Shown one piece after another: positions 11,026-23,720 of a stretch of 64,000 nt of DNA; within the stretch, counting starts at the first letter, position 1, and every line of letters starts with the position of its first letter. The position numbers and the translations under genes are program-made. This DNA is from Isoetes taiwanensis (Eukaryota; Streptophyta; Lycopodiopsida; Isoetales; Isoetaceae), in assembly GCA_021234155.1 (NCBI GenBank), contig JAJEKV010000045.1, positions 2,809,434 to 2,873,433 on the forward strand, read 5' to 3'. The notes beneath the pieces are model-generated. The model searched no databases. It was not told where the DNA came from and saw only the letters and a program-made list of their open reading frames with translations.

Positions 11026-12868
11026 GGTTTACCACCCTTCACTTTGTAAAAAGTCCCCTGAAATGGGCAAAAGAATAGTGGAGGCATGCAAACATCGGAT
11101 TATTAAATTATCAGCATGTCCACTTACCATATTATGCTGCCAACCATATATCACAGTTAGAAAGCAGCGTTAGATTAATATGCAAACCCACCACAATAGC
11201 TAACTGTCGGGCCAAATGGTGCAGCTCGATTCTCTCGGGACTTGCAACAGAGTTTCTCACATGCATTTTATCATCACAATGCATTCTAAGATTCTAGAAC
11301 ATACTATCACCTTCCACTCAGTTACAAGTTTCTTAAAAAGATACGAAGACCATGTTTCTCCAAGCCAAAATGCACAAGAAGTTTAAAGCCATTTTCTCAC
11401 ATCTTTCTATGCTGCATATGCTGCAAATAGTTCTCTAATTTTCAGCTTCATTAAACATATCTACAATCATTTAAGTAGATCCTTATCCAAAAAGTTCATC
11501 TAATGTGCAATATTATGCAAATTCAATTTATATGATGACTCAAAAGTCGTACAATGTAAAATTCTACTTATATAGCTCTTGCAAACTATAAGCTAATTTA
11601 ATGTAGCTACTAAGCTGTTATATATTTGAAAGCAATTGCTTACATTATCAAAATGTCAAAGAATTAACCTGATGTGTGTCCAGTTGAGAATTTTGCTCAG
11701 CTTTATGCTCCATTTGTTTGTTGGAATTTGCATCAGCTTCATGCTCCATTTGCTTGCTGGAATTAGCATTGTCTTCATGTCTGATGTGCTTGTGCACTGA
11801 TCAAAACTACTGCCATGAACATCTATTTTATGCATGTCAGGATCTGCAATAGAATTTGCAGCCACTTTGCCTATGTGCGCAGGCTTATTACCAAGGTCTT
11901 CATTCCTTTTAGCCGTAGCCCAAAGCTTGGAAAAGCAAATCCTAGCTTAGAAGAAGAATTTCAGCATGTACTGGAATGCATATCTGAATGCAGGATGCAT
12001 ATCAGAATGCAGTTCTTGGCTTGCTAGACAGCTCTACGCTTGCTTGGCCTGCTTGTCTTCCATACTTGAGAGAGAAGCTGTTATATTAGGTAAAATGCTT
12101 CGCCAGTCCTCATTACCGGCTGTGCTAGTTTACACAAAGCAAAGACTTGCAGCTAGCTTACAGATCGGCCACTGCTATGCTTCGTAGCAAAAATTGCAAA
12201 GCAAAACATGTTAGGGCAAACCAGGCCACGAAAATCCAATGCCACAGATGTTAGGGCAAATAATAGAATTAGAAAGGCATGCTGATATCGCTTTCCATTA
12301 ACTAGAGGATAATATTCATCCCTTAAAAAGCTAAAAAGCATGGCATGGTATTCGTAGCTCTATAAATAAACCACAAACATCATAAAATTGTGCATGCAAG
12401 CCAAACTTGCTAGGTTTGGACAAGTGGCAAACATGCCTTCAACTTTATAAACAAAGTACATAAAGGTCAATATGATAATCTTGAAAAGGCCCTTTGCATA
12501 AAATATAATTTTTCTTACCTAAGTTCTTTCAAAAGCAAAATCTCCAAGTAGCATTTACGTTTCTAGAGTTTATGGGCACCCCATAAAGTTACTCCAGTCA
12601 TTTACTCACACTAAAGGAGTTGAGCAATGTTCATCCTTACCATTTTGTCCATGTCAACGAAGTAATTTGCCTTCAACATATGCCCATGCTTCCATAGTTA
12701 ATGGTCAAAGCGCATGCCTGTATAGCTCACATTAGTTGAACAATGTTATCTTACTATTTTGTGAACCTTAAAATGAAGGGAACTTTAAAATGAAGGACGT
12801 CTACACATCAACATCCATTGAACATGTATTATTCCAACTTCATTAACTTTTGCATCTTTGGACAATAA

Positions 12869-13142
12869 AAAAAAAAAAACCTTCTAAAATATGTTATCCA
12901 GACTTTTACCTTATTAAACCTTTGCAAGGAAATAATACGGTACAATAAGCAGCCCTAAGACTAGTCAGGTGAGCCAATCTTAGGCATTGACTATGTCACC
13001 AATCTTAAAAAACCTTATTCTGCTATGCATTGTCAGATATTTGTAAAAATACATTGACAATAATGTAAACCTTCCAAATTCTTCCTATTTGCTTTACATA
13101 ATACAATAATAATGTAAACTTTCCAGATTCTTCCTATTTGCT
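12869..13142 (-). mobile_element. Truncated unit, C/B-like end
   Basis: Begins at an A run with 'accttctaaaat' and carries 'ataagcagccctaagac', matching the unit B end at 17,139-17,153. Its module 3 hairpin at 12,954-12,984 pairs CCTAAGA with TCTTAGG. The unit is cut where it meets the gypsy remnant at about 13,143. A 'cttcctatttgct' word is duplicated at 13,081 and 13,131. Confidence 0.55.
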
Positions 13143-13365
13143 CTAAAAAAATTCATGGGCCATGGGTACAAAGTCTAGGTCTAGGTTTGTACCCATGGCC
13201 AAGATTACGGGCCTTGGTTTGGATTTTAGGGGTTTCAATTTCAACATTTCAACCATCCTCGGGGACGCGAAGTTATGGCTACTTCCGGAGTCTATCAAGA
13301 CTATGAAGGACTTGGCCTTTGCCTTCCCTACTGTGGTGATTACCTTATACTGGGTCTCTGCTTGT
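13143..13365 (-). pseudogene. Ty3/gypsy retropepsin-like protease fragment
   Basis: A minus-strand open frame of about 73 codons with no start ATG. It contains the retroviral-type aspartic protease active-site pattern: hydrophobic residues then DSGSSHNF (Asp codon at 13,290-13,292), followed by ASPRMVEML and, downstream, RPVILAMGTN. This is the usual layout of the protease of plant Ty3/gypsy polyproteins, which cuts the gag-pol precursor in the virus-like particle. It ends at a stop at 13,143, where sequence from another element begins. No reverse transcriptase, RNase H or integrase follows. The upstream frame is interrupted near 13,366 by a stop. Just beyond is a partial zinc-knuckle-like CGECH. 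Confidence 0.8.
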
Positions 13366-13880
13366 TACGTATCTATAGCGGCCGAAGATGTGGCACTCAC
13401 CACAGATGTAATCGGCGTGCCTCCTCGCCGTCCTCGTCGATGGAGTGTCCCATCGCCCCAACTTCTGCTAAGCCGGAGCTCATAACAAATGGGTAGTTAA
13501 ATGGATTCGGTGGCCCTACTTGGAAACATCTAAAGCGAAGCTGCTTCTCTATGCATTCTGCCTTTTCTCCTTGGGCATCGCTTTTGTAAGAAGGATCGTC
13601 TTTGCTTTGGAGTAGTTGGAACCTTCTGTTTGTCCTTGAAGATTTTTGCTTTCTTTCTGCTGTCTCCCACAGTTTATTATTATGGGGACTTTTCTTTGGG
13701 CTTGTTTGGTTGTCCTCGGGTGTAGCTCCCTGTTGCTTTGCCTCTATCGATAGTGAGGCTGCCTTTGTGTCTTTCTCTAGCGGTCAGGATCCTTACCAAA
13801 CTAATTGCTTTGGATTACGCTTCCGAATCTGCGTTTTAGGGTCTATTGCCCACGAGTTTCGAGTTCTTAGTTCGGCCCTT

Positions 13881-14072
13881 CTATGTAGCTTTCCTTTGCA
13901 TGTTTCTCGCTCGGCTTTGGCCGCGTCTGAGTCTTAACCTCATGAATTCTTGATTGTATTTACGCGCCGTCTTGTATCCTAGCAATCCGTAAAGCTGGCG
14001 CATCATGTTCGACTTGTGTTCAGGGGACATAGTGTTTCTTGAAAGCTTTTGAGAACTTCTTAAAAGCGGCAT
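13881..14072 (-). pseudogene. Retrotransposon gag core fragment
   Basis: Residues including SPEHKSNMMRQLYGLLGYK, then ARKYNQEFMRLRLR, fit the C-terminal half of the plant retrotransposon gag domain (Retrotrans_gag type: a P..+...L..L.. helix, then a V.EY...F..L pattern). The domain forms the particle shell and packages element RNA. It lies upstream, in the minus sense, of the protease at 13.1-13.4 kb, in the order expected for gag-pol. Stops and frameshifts separate the two. Confidence 0.65.
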
Positions 14073-14331
14073 GCATCCTGCTCAACCCATGGGCCTTGGC
14101 ATAGCCCTTCCACCATATGCGTCGGCTCCTTCAGAGGGTTGGTGGCTCATGCCCACCACCTTTGTCTTTTTCTTTCATGCCATAGGCATTGCCCGTACTC
14201 ACTCATTTTCGTCCAGCCATGCCTCAGCCTCTGGGATCTATTCTTAGAGGCTGTTGAGTTTCTCCACATTGCCCGATCTTTGAGTCCACCTTCTCCACAG
14301 GTAATCCCGGGGCCTTAGGTAATCTCACTTC

Positions 14332-16450
14332 TCACGGTCCGGCCCTGGGAGCCTCTTTTGGGAGTCGGGGTTGAGCTTGATTCGGAGGTCTGCAGTGCAG
14401 GGGACCTCCTTCTCTTACTCCTTCTCTTGTCTTTCCCAGGCTTTCGGGGTGTGGTTTTGTGGCGGGATGATGCTTGGGGAGCCTAATAGGGCCTTTTATC
14501 CGGTCCAAATGCATTTGCATCTGCGACAACTCTTCTTCGGTGTCATGGGGTCATATCCCTCGAAGAGGTTCCTTTTGAAGGGCTTTTGTCGAGGAGTTTC
14601 TTCATCTGTTGGGCCTCTGTTTTTGCTTTCGATTGTTCGTTGTTCCTTTGCGCATACACAATTGGTGGTGGTTATGCGGTTAGTTTTGTTTGCTCATTTG
14701 CATTATATGTGTTGTTGGTATAGTTCAGGAACAAAATATATCAACAAAACATTTAAACAAAATGCAAAAGAAGTTATATTCATATTATATAATATGTTTA
14801 CTACAAAAAGACTTAGGTATCAAGATTGCTAACTATTCTTGATGGCGGTGGGATGGATTGTCCTCTAGGAACTTTTCACTTGGGTTGTTCCCAGCTGAAT
14901 GACCCAAGTTCCTAAGGGCGTTAACTGAAGAGATCCACCCTGCAGCGGCTCGCCAAGTCTTCCTTTCTGGCTCGGAGGTATAAAGGCTGCCCGGTCACCG
15001 CCCGATCTTCCACGCTTGCTTTGTAAAAGGTATGGCGAAGTCGAAAACATCGGTGCTACCGCTCTCTTCACCCGGGGATGGCATACTTTTCGGTGTTGAG
15101 GGGTATTGCGGCGCATCTTGCGTCAAATCTGGCGCAATTAGCATCGATACTCCTTCCTTCGCCTCACGGGGGTGAATTTGGCGGTGAATTACCGCTGTTA
15201 TTCCATCCATCGGGGAGGTAGTACCTAGCGACACGTGGATTAGCGTGGCGAATCGACCCACTTTCGGTATCCAGCTAATGCGCGCGCCAAAGTCGTCACC
15301 TCTCTCGTGGTGAGCTCCTGTAGTCTCGGCATTCTTTGAAGGCTCTCGAGGTCGGAACTCATATTCTCTCAGGGAAGGCGTTAGAAAAGAGCTTGAGATT
15401 AAGATGTTGATGTCGTGGCGGATCCCCATCCCGTTCTGTGAGCAAGGAACTCTTCCTCGTCGGCCCGATTGGTTTGTACGGGCTGATGCGCCTCCATCAT
15501 CACGATGTTCTTTGTGAAACTTGGATGTGGGAGGTGACTCTCGGGTGTAAGTGTCGGCTTCCCTTACTTGGAGTGGGAAGTCGGGCTCCTCGGACGATGA
15601 AGTCGTCCGGTGGATTGCCGGAGTTGGTGCGGCAACTCTTGGTCGATACTCCCTTTCCACACTCAGGAGGTTTTGGATGTCACTTAGGGCAAAAATTCTT
15701 AGCCCTCGACAATGATGGGGGCTAGGCTTCATAATGCCACCCTAGCCCGGTAACAGCTGACTCTAAGAGTTTGGCGTCTTCTTTGAAATCTTGCCCGCTC
15801 TTAATTTACCTTGTCGCGCTCTTCGTCGAGATTCGGCTCGTAGTCTTCCTCCTCTTCTGATTCTGATTCTTACAGGAGTCCTCCTCTTCTTTTCCTTCTG
15901 CTCTGTTGTATTGCGCGTGAAGTCGTTTATTCTACGCTATGGCTAATGGGTCCCGTCCATGGGGAATGGGTTTCTCCATAGTGTTCTCGGCCGATGGATA
16001 AGAAAAATTGCCAAAGGTGTTGAAAGAAATATTTGGTCTATTGGCGGTTAGGACCATTGGCTCGGAGTGTGTCTTTGCGCCTTGTTTGTCAGTGCTTGGC
16101 AATGTTTGGAACATCGCCTAAAAGGCCTGCGGGGATTGCCTAGGGACAAGTAACCTATGCAAGGTGGAAGTTGCACTAGTCTTTGGTTCTACCTGGCTTG
16201 GAATTGGTGGGACTCTCATGGGCAAGGGGGTTGCGTGCAAAGTTGCTTGGACATCTACCTCCTTCACGAACATGGAAAATTTGGTCGATGTCGACCTGGC
16301 GACATATGCCCCATTTGTACCATCTGGCATCGAGAGGTTACCATTGGTTAAATGCGGAAGAGGGTATCAAGCGGTTGCAAAGAGCGCCTCGGGGAGTTGG
16401 AAAAATGGGCTAAGAAAGCGGGAGCAAACTTGTAGGATGCTATGTGTGAA
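14332..16450 (-). pseudogene. Degenerate upstream gag region of the gypsy remnant
   Basis: A GC-richer stretch than its surroundings. The longest minus frame, 14,995-15,732 (245 codons), is basic and Arg/Pro/Ser-rich. Further minus frames at 15,932-16,114 and 16,118-16,330 lie in series with it, as expected of a gag N-terminal region broken by stops. Plus-strand frames here (14,371-14,832; 15,438-15,725; 16,164-16,454) look like antisense shadows. Identification rests on position upstream of the gag core and protease, not on a clear motif. Confidence 0.4.
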
Positions 16451-17040
16451 ATGAGGTACCTATTTATAGAAAGGGGAAACCCTAATTTTTGGATGACTTG
16501 GAAAAAAATTCACTGGGGTTGGGCAATTCTAGTCTATATTGAGGTCAAAATGGGAATTTGAAGACTAGTTCAGAGTGTTTGGCGTGGTAGGATTACCCTA
16601 AAGATGCTATACAACGGGTTGAAAGATCATTGGGCGAGTTGGTGAAGAAATGGTAGGAGGTCTCCTGACTTAGCCTCGCTCAAAAACTAAAGTTTAGTTT
16701 CTTGACCCGGTATTTGTGAGACATCGTCCCATTTTGATCAAAAGCGTGTCTAATTTGGATAAACTAAGGGTGTAAGGATGATGGGCTCATCAAATTGGGT
16801 GGAATTGACCCCTTATTTGGTCAATTTGGGTACATTTTTGGCGAGTTTTGGGCAGGTCTCTCGACTTAGCCCAGCTCAAAAACTAAAGTTTAGTTCTTGA
16901 CCGGTGGCGGTACGTGAGACATCCACTACTACGTCGCAAAATGTCCTATTTTACTAAAATAAAACTAAAACCTGCTAACTTGTCCTAATTAAGCGGATTC
17001 GGACAATTAAAGTACTCAAAGATTGTTCTATTATTACAAA
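16451..17040 (-). repeat. Leader-like region with direct repeats
   Basis: A ~70-bp direct repeat: 'gacttagcc-gctcaaaaac' then 'taaagtttagtt-cttgacc' and 'gtgagacatc', at about 16,659-16,733 and 16,855-16,924. A 'tatttatagaaagg' TATA-like word lies at 16,460. It sits where the leader or LTR of the minus-strand gypsy remnant would be, but no LTR pair is visible in the window. Confidence 0.4.
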
Positions 17041-17096
17041 AAAAAAAAAAAAAAAACCTTTGAAGTCAATCGGGTCCTAAGACCTTCAAGATTTTT

Positions 17097-17177
17097 AATC
17101 ATGACATGATCTTTGCAAAGAACAAGTCATGATTCAATTAGCAGCCCTAAGATCAACCGGGTGCATTTGAACTTAGG
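17097..17177 (-). ncRNA. Paired hairpins at the unit B end, copy 1
   Basis: First a 38-nt near-perfect palindrome at 17,097-17,134 (AATCATGAC with GTCATGATT, and an inner TCTTTGCAAAGA). Then the module 3 hairpin at 17,146-17,177 (CCTAAG with CTTAGG, plus TCAA with TTGA across one A-A mismatch). A smaller hairpin (GGTC-CTAA-GACC within TTGAA/TTCAA) lies toward the A run. Read on the minus strand this is three hairpins followed by a U run, like a structured RNA 3' end. The polarity is inferred. Confidence 0.6.
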
Positions 17178-18998
17178 CCAAAGACATGGTTACATGAGAA
17201 ACTTTCATTATTTAATTTAAAATCTTTGAAACATAATCTTTAGCCTTTTTTACAAGGCTATAGTCCTTTAAATAAGAAACAAACCTTATAGAAGTAGAAA
17301 GCAAGCAACCATTATTTGTCTTTCTGGCAGAAACATGCCATATACCAAGTAAAATAAAATATAAGCATATGCTGACATTATTTACAATGTCTTTATGGTT
17401 ACGCTTATATCATTTTCGGATAGATCGCGTCTGCATGCCTTGTGTCTTTTGCAAAAAAGTATCTAGAAGTCTGCATGTCTTGTATCATTTTGCCAAAGGA
17501 ATCAAGTAGAAGGGAAGAAGTATCTTACATATAGAACATGAAGTATTTTTAGCGAGAGAGCATTCACAAAAGAAACCTGTATTCGGGTTGAAAGTCCTTG
17601 TTCTTAAGCTTCAACAAGCGGTGTCACATTCTATTGTAGCAGTCCATTCTTTTGAACTTCATCAACAAGCCAAAAATCGCCTCAAACTGACGAAAAAGAG
17701 GATCAAACAATTACTAGCCAGTTTTGCCTTAACCTCCCAGAGGCCAAGGCTTATGACCCATTATCAATCAATGGGGAGCCCCATGGAACCATGCCTACTT
17801 AGGATTGTAATAACAGAAATAAGTTGTATTCAATTATGCAGTATTCAAGTGCACATAGTTTTGCCATGTAATGCATAGTTTTGCTATGTAATGCTGCTAA
17901 GGCATATGAAGGATAATCTCAGCTTATAAATATAGTAAACTGGAAGCTACTGGGCTCAAACATTGAAGCTTAATAGATGTACTAGACATCTCTTGTAGAT
18001 AAACAAAACAAGAAAAATCAGAAAATGCAAAATTGATCTTATTCAAACCAATAATAGAAGAAATGTCGCCTAGATGGAGCTTTCAGCATTTATAGAACGT
18101 ATAGAATCCATATCTAGTGACAAAGCCGACTTAAGCTTTTCCTTCGAAGATAGATAACCAGTTGTAACAGATTATGAGCTTTGCTCTGCATTTCATATAG
18201 AAAATAATTTGTTAGAATACAACTTGCTGGATGCAAGGATTTTTCAAGTGTAGATAATTGAAAAGAACTTATCTTTAATATTTCAAACCATGTCACAACA
18301 TGATTCTGCAATAGAATTTGCTTCACCATTCCAATAGAACAAAACCAAAGGAGGTGGAGTTCTGGTTACCTGATTTGAAGTCTTTATTGAATACATTCGA
18401 GCAGACACAAAGTGTTGAATGTTCCTACAACTTGTATAAGAAGTATATCTTCAAAAAATATTGTAAACTTGCTGAAAAGAAGTGCTCATCCATTTGATGT
18501 GTATTCTAACATATATCACAAGGATGGGGACTCCGCAACAAAATCAGTGATTGCTATGCATGACATTATGGGAAAAAAGACCTTGTGTACTGTCAAGCAC
18601 AGGGAAAAGCTTGCCTAAGGTGATCAAGCCCTAGTTACAAGCCTGATGCAAGCAGAACCGAGATTGGCATTGCTGTTGCTGAGGCGGTCTGAAAATGCAG
18701 CAAACAATGGCGAAAACCAAATTACAGAGGTAGTTCTTGGAGTAGATCAAAAGCCAAAAGCTTCTTAATCAGATAAAACAGAGAATGCATATACTTTGAT
18801 AAGAAAAACTACAATAGCTTGTCTCTATAAAACCTGAAGTATACTTCCTAAAGCAGCATATTAATTTCCAACAAGCATGTATCCCATAACCTGTATCTCA
18901 GCCTGTGGCATGTACTTATCTTCAAAAGGCTTCAATATTTGTGCGAATCACTCTTCTTGCTAGAAAAACAGCAAATGACAAAAAGACCACAAGGAGAG

Positions 18999-19123
18999 GA
19001 GAGAACGGTACCTGCAGCCAATCAATACACTGTTAGCCTGAAAAGGGTAAGAGTGCAAGGGCCAAAAGGTACATGTGGTGTCTCTCGGCGTTTAGCCTTT
19101 CACACCTTGTAACCTTTTGCCCT
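18999..19123 (-). ncRNA. Splice-site stem module (module 2), family B copy 1
   Basis: Outer stem GAGAGA (18,999-19,004) with TCTCTC (19,081-19,086); inner stem GTACCT (19,008-19,013) with AGGTAC (19,067-19,072). On the minus strand, GCTAAC lies about 21 nt before GCTGCAG|GTACC. An alternative pairing is possible: 19,059-19,072 (gggccaaaaggtac) with 19,109-19,122 (gtaaccttttgccc), with one bulge on each side. It uses the same bases as the inner stem, so the two folds exclude each other. Confidence 0.65.
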
Positions 19124-20105
19124 GCATTAGTTCTAGCCAGAAGAATGAAGCTAAATCTACTATAGACAGTGTCAATACATGTAGAATTTGAATCTTAATA
19201 TGTAAGATAATAGCCCGGTATTCACAGATAATCAACAATATGCTGCCTTATATTAAGCATTTATTGTGACAATAGGCCCAGACTGTATGCAAAGCATAAA
19301 ATAATTTTGCATTCCATCACAGCAGACTAGATAAATGTTTGCCATCATCTCTGCAATCTTTTCTACCCATATGTAATAAGAGCAAATAATTTTCAAAGGA
19401 TATTTACCATGAACAACTTATAGAAGTTCTTCTTCAGATCTACAGCTATTCATTTACAAAAATGCAAAATATCATCTCAAACCTTAAGAGTTCGTTGGAG
19501 ATGTGAAAATTTTCCCCATGGCTTCAGTTCTGGTGCTACGTCCAGCTTGCTCCATGGCATGCACATGTTAGATTGCATATCAGATTTCTTACTCAGGGTT
19601 CTGACCCACAGCTTCCATTTCAGAGCTAACTATAGCAGATCCGGTAGTACTCAACCAATTGCTGGCAAGAAGAACTACAATATATTGCTTCCGGGTAGGA
19701 TTTGCCAAGCCAAAAGGCTCAATCGTAGCATATCTTGGTTCTAGATCTGGATGCAATATATACCCTAAATTATGTGTTTCCGGCAGTCCTTAAATAGATA
19801 TTATCAAGCTTCAAAAATGCTGAACTGTCCAATGTCGTGGAGCATATGCTTGCGTGGTACAACAACTCTTGCTTATGCGCCATGCTTTTATCTGTAAGCC
19901 CATCGAAACTTAACAACAAATTTCAGTTTTGCCATGCTACAAAAACGTGGTCAGAAATTTATTACGAAAAAAGCTTTTCCAATATACATTACCATATAAC
20001 ATGCTCATGTTATACCCAAAAGGGACTCATACTTCTAATTTTCATCTCTGGCCTTCAAACTTGTTTTGAGCCATACATAATACTGTGTTCCATTTTTACT
20101 TATAA

Positions 20106-20633
20106 TAAAAAAAGCCTGCCTCCTACCGTAGGTCAGGGTGGGCCAAAATAATAAATAAAATTAGCAACAAGGAGAGTAGGACCTTGTTGCCAAAGCCCTA
20201 CCCTACCTATATTGCCTAATTCTGCAATAAGCGATAAGTATTTTTCTTTGAAAAGCCAAATGGCAAACAAGTGACCAAAAAGCGGTCACTTAGATTCTTC
20301 GAAATATCATCTTTCTTATCAAGGGTAAACAAGATATACCCATTGATAAGAGTTAGTCTCAGCCAATGCCGAAAAGGCTAGTTTAAATGCCAAATACAGT
20401 CCAAGATTCAGCTTGATTTAATAAACAATGACGGTCTTGTTACCTTTCCAAATGGATTTCATTTCTGATTGATTGCTCTTATCACAGCTCTTGCCAATAG
20501 CTCTTGCCAATACCAGTGCCCTATATAAGTGAAATATGATTTTTTTAGTATAATAGAATAAGAGAAAAGACATCACCTGAAGAGTAACCACAATCTTGGC
20601 TATTGGTATAACCAATAGACTGGAGATGAGAGA
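20106..20633 (-). mobile_element. Spacer between B copies with a unit-A-like end
   Basis: 'gcctgcctcctaccgtaggtcaggg' at 20,116-20,140 resembles the left end of the A units ('gcatcctacctcctaccgcagg'), with its small terminal hairpin. It is followed by 'agtaggaccttgttgcc', recalling the 'gctaggaccctacgtt' of unit A. This looks like a short, degenerate relative of unit A lying between the B copies. The 65-aa minus frame at 20,418-20,615 has no recognised domain. Confidence 0.45.
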
Positions 20634-23600
20634 AAAAAACCTTTGAAGTCAATCAGGTCCTAAGACCTTCAAGACTTTTAATCATGACATGATCTTTGCA
20701 AGAACAAGTCATGATTCAATTAGCAGCCCTAAGATCAACCAGGTGCATTTGAACTTAGGCCAAAGACATGGTTACATGAGAAACTTTCATTATTTAATTT
20801 AAAATCTTTGAAACATAATCTTTAGCCTTTTTTACAAGGCTATAGTCCTTTAAATAAGAAACAAACCTTATAGAAGTAGAAAGCAAGCAACCATTATTTG
20901 TCTTTCTGGCAGAAACATGCCATATACCAAGTAAAATAAAATATAAGCATATGCTGACATTATTTACAATGTCTTTATGGTTCTGCTTATATCATTTTCC
21001 AGATAGACGTCTGCATGCCTTGTGTCTTTTTGCAAAAAGTATCTAGAAGTCTGCATGTCTTGTATCATTTTGCCAAAGGAATCAAGTAGAAGGGAAGAAG
21101 TATCTTACATATAGAACATGAAGTATTTTTAGCGAGAGAGCATTCACAAAAGAAACCTGTATTCAGGGTTGAAAGTCCTTGTTCTTAAGCTTCAACAAAC
21201 AGTGTCCACATTCTATTGTAGCAGTCCATTCTTTTGAACTTCATCAACAAGCCAAAAATCGCCTCCGACGACGAAAAAGAGGATCAAACAATTACTAGCC
21301 AGTTTTGCCTTAACCTCCCAGAGGCCAAGGCTTATGACCCATTATCAATCAATGGGGAGCCCCATGGAACCATGCCTACTTAGGATTGTAATAACAGAAA
21401 TAAGTTGTATTCAATTATGCAGTATTCAAGTGCACATAGTTTTGCCATGTAATGCATAGTTTTGCTATGTAATGCTGCTAAGGCATATGAAGGATAATCT
21501 CAGCTTATAAATATAGTAAACTGGAAGCTACTGGGCTCAAACATTGAAGCTTAATAGATGTACTAGACATCTCTTGTAGATAAACAAAACAAGAAAAATC
21601 AGAAAATGCAAAATTGATCTTATTCAAACCAATAATAGAAGAAATGTCGCCTAGATGGAGCTTTCAGCATTTATAGAACGTATAGAATCCATATCTAGTG
21701 ACAAAGCCGACTTAAGCTTTTCCTTCGAAGATAGATAACCAGTTGTAACAGATTATGAGCTTTGCTCTGCATTTCATATAGAAAATAATTTGTTAGAATA
21801 CAACTTGCTGGATGCAAGGATTTTTCAAGTGTAGATAATTGAAAAGAACTTATCTTTAATATTTCAAACCATGTCACAACATGATTCTGCAATAGAATTT
21901 GCTTCACCATTCCAATAGAACAAAACCAAAGGAGGTGGAGTTCTGGTTACCTGATTTGAAGTCTTTATTGAATACATTCGAGCAGACACAAAGTGTTGAA
22001 TGTTCCTACAACTTGTATAAGAAGTATATCTTCAAAAAATATTGTAAACTTGCTGAAAAGAAGTGCTCATCCATTTGATGTGTATTCTAACATATATCAC
22101 AAGGATGGGGACTCCGGCAACAAAATCAGTGATTGCTATGCATGACATTATGGGAAAAAGACCTTGTGTACTGTCCAAGCACAGGGAAAAGCTTGCCTAA
22201 GGTGATCAAGCCTAGTTACAAGCCTGATGCAAGCAGAACCGAGATTGGCATTGCTGTTGCTGAGGCGGTCTGAAAATGCAGCAAACAATGGCGAAAACCA
22301 AATTACAGAGGTAGTTCTTGGAGTAGATCAAAAGCCAAAAGCTTCTTAATCAGATAAAACAGAGAATGCATATACTTTGATAAGAAAAACTACAATAGCT
22401 TGTCTCTATAAAACCTGAAGTATACTTCCTAAAGGAGCATATTAATTTCCGACAAGCATGTATCCCATAACCTGTATCTCAGCCTGTGGCATGTACTTAT
22501 CTTCAAAAGGCTTCAATATTTGTACGAATCACTCTTCTTGCTAGAAAAACAGCAAATGACAAAAAGACCACAAGGAGAGGAGAGAACCGGTACCTGCAGC
22601 CAATCAATACACTGTTAGCCTGAAAAGGGTAAGAGTGCAAGGGCCAAAAGGTACATGTGGTGTCTCTCGGCGTTTAGCCTTTCACACCTTGTAACCTTTT
22701 GCCCTGCATTAGTTCTAGCTAGAAGAATGATGCTAAATCTACTATAGACAGTGTCAATACATGTAGAATTTGAATCTTAATATGTAAGCTAATAGCCCGG
22801 TATTCACAGATAATCAACAATATGCTGCCTTATATTAAGCATTTATTGTGACAATAGGCCCAGACTGTATGCAAAGCATAAAATAATTTTGCATTCCATC
22901 ACAGCAGACTAGATAAATGTTTGCCATCATCTCTGCAATCTTTTCTACCCATATGTAATAAGAGCAAATAATTTTCAAAGGATATTTACCATGAACAACT
23001 TATAGAAGTTCTTCTTCAGATCTACAGCTATTCATTTACAAAAATGCAAAATATCATCTCAAACCTTAAGAGTTCGTTGGAGATGTGAAAATTTTCCCCA
23101 TGGCTTCAGTTCTGGTGCTACGTCCAGCTTGCTCCATGGCATGCACATGTTAGATTGCATATCAGATTTCTTACTCAGGGTTCTGACCCACAGCTTCCAT
23201 TTCAGAGCTAACTATAGCAGATCCGGTAGTACTCAACCAATTGCTGGCAAGAAGAACTACAATATATTGCTTCCGGGTAGGATTTGCCAAGCCAAAAGGC
23301 TCAATCGTAGCATATCTTGGTTCTAGATCTGGATGCAATATATACCCTAAATTATGTGTTTCCGGCAGTCCTTAAATAGATATTATCAAGCTTCAAAAAT
23401 GCTGAACTGTCCAATGTCGTGGAGCATATGCTTGCGTGGTACAACAACTCTTGCTTATGCGCCATGCTTTTATCTGTAAGCCCATCGAAACTTAACAACA
23501 AATTTCAGTTTTGCCATGCTACAAAAACGTGGTCAGAAATTTATTACGAAAAAAGCTTTTCCAATATACATTACCATATAACATGCTCATGTTATACCCA

Positions 23601-23680
23601 AAAGGGACTCATACTTCTAATTTTCATCTCTGGCCTTCAAACTTGTTTTGAGCCATACATAATACTGTGTTCCATTTTTA

Positions 23681-23683
<3 letters not shown>
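20634..23683 (-). mobile_element. Unit B, copy 2 (3.05 kb)
   Basis: Near-identical direct copy of 17,060-20,105. The differences I could spot sit mainly at CAG/CTG/CCGG-like sites (for example 'ggttctgc' against 'ggttacgc', 'ttcagggt' against 'ttcgggt'). It starts after an A7 run and ends at an A33 run that leads straight into the right copy of the target-site duplication. The end hairpins are at 20,680-20,716 and 20,728-20,759. Confidence 0.8.
22580..22703 (-). ncRNA. Splice-site stem module (module 2), family B copy 2
   Basis: Same fold as at 18,999-19,123: GAGAGA (22,580-22,585) with TCTCTC (22,663-22,668), and GGTACC-type inner stem. The internal loop reads 'accg' here against 'acg' in copy 1, one of the small copy differences that may be a base-calling artefact. 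Confidence 0.65.

Positions 23684-23720
<37 letters not shown>

Larger units (their letters stand above)
10573..12868 (-). mobile_element. Unit C element (non-coding, nested in poly(A))
   Basis: Bounded on both sides by A runs (10,558-10,572 and about 12,868-12,880). It starts with 'cctttaagtc', like the unit B copies ('cctttgaagtc'). Read on the minus strand it contains the splice-site stem module (10,931-11,025) and, near its end, the CTTAGGTTAG hairpin (10,651-10,682). The three open frames at 11,656-12,341 show no known domain; 'tgctccatttg-ttg-tggaatt' is duplicated at 11,705-11,765. It is probably a non-autonomous member of the same superfamily as units A and B. Confidence 0.6.
17060..20105 (-). 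mobile_element. Unit B, copy 1 (3.05 kb)
   Basis: Starts after an A19 run with 'cctttgaagtcaatc' and ends at 'ccatttttacttataat' followed by A7. Copy 2 at 20,634-23,683 is nearly identical, in the same orientation, about 0.5 kb away. It carries the paired module 3 hairpins near its left end and the splice-site stem module at 18,999-19,123. Its open frames are short (up to 104 codons) and show no domain, so I regard it as non-autonomous. Confidence 0.75.

Noticed and set aside
15438-16454. Plus-strand frames as host genes
   Set aside because: They oppose the minus-strand gag-protease order and look like antisense shadows of the gypsy remnant.
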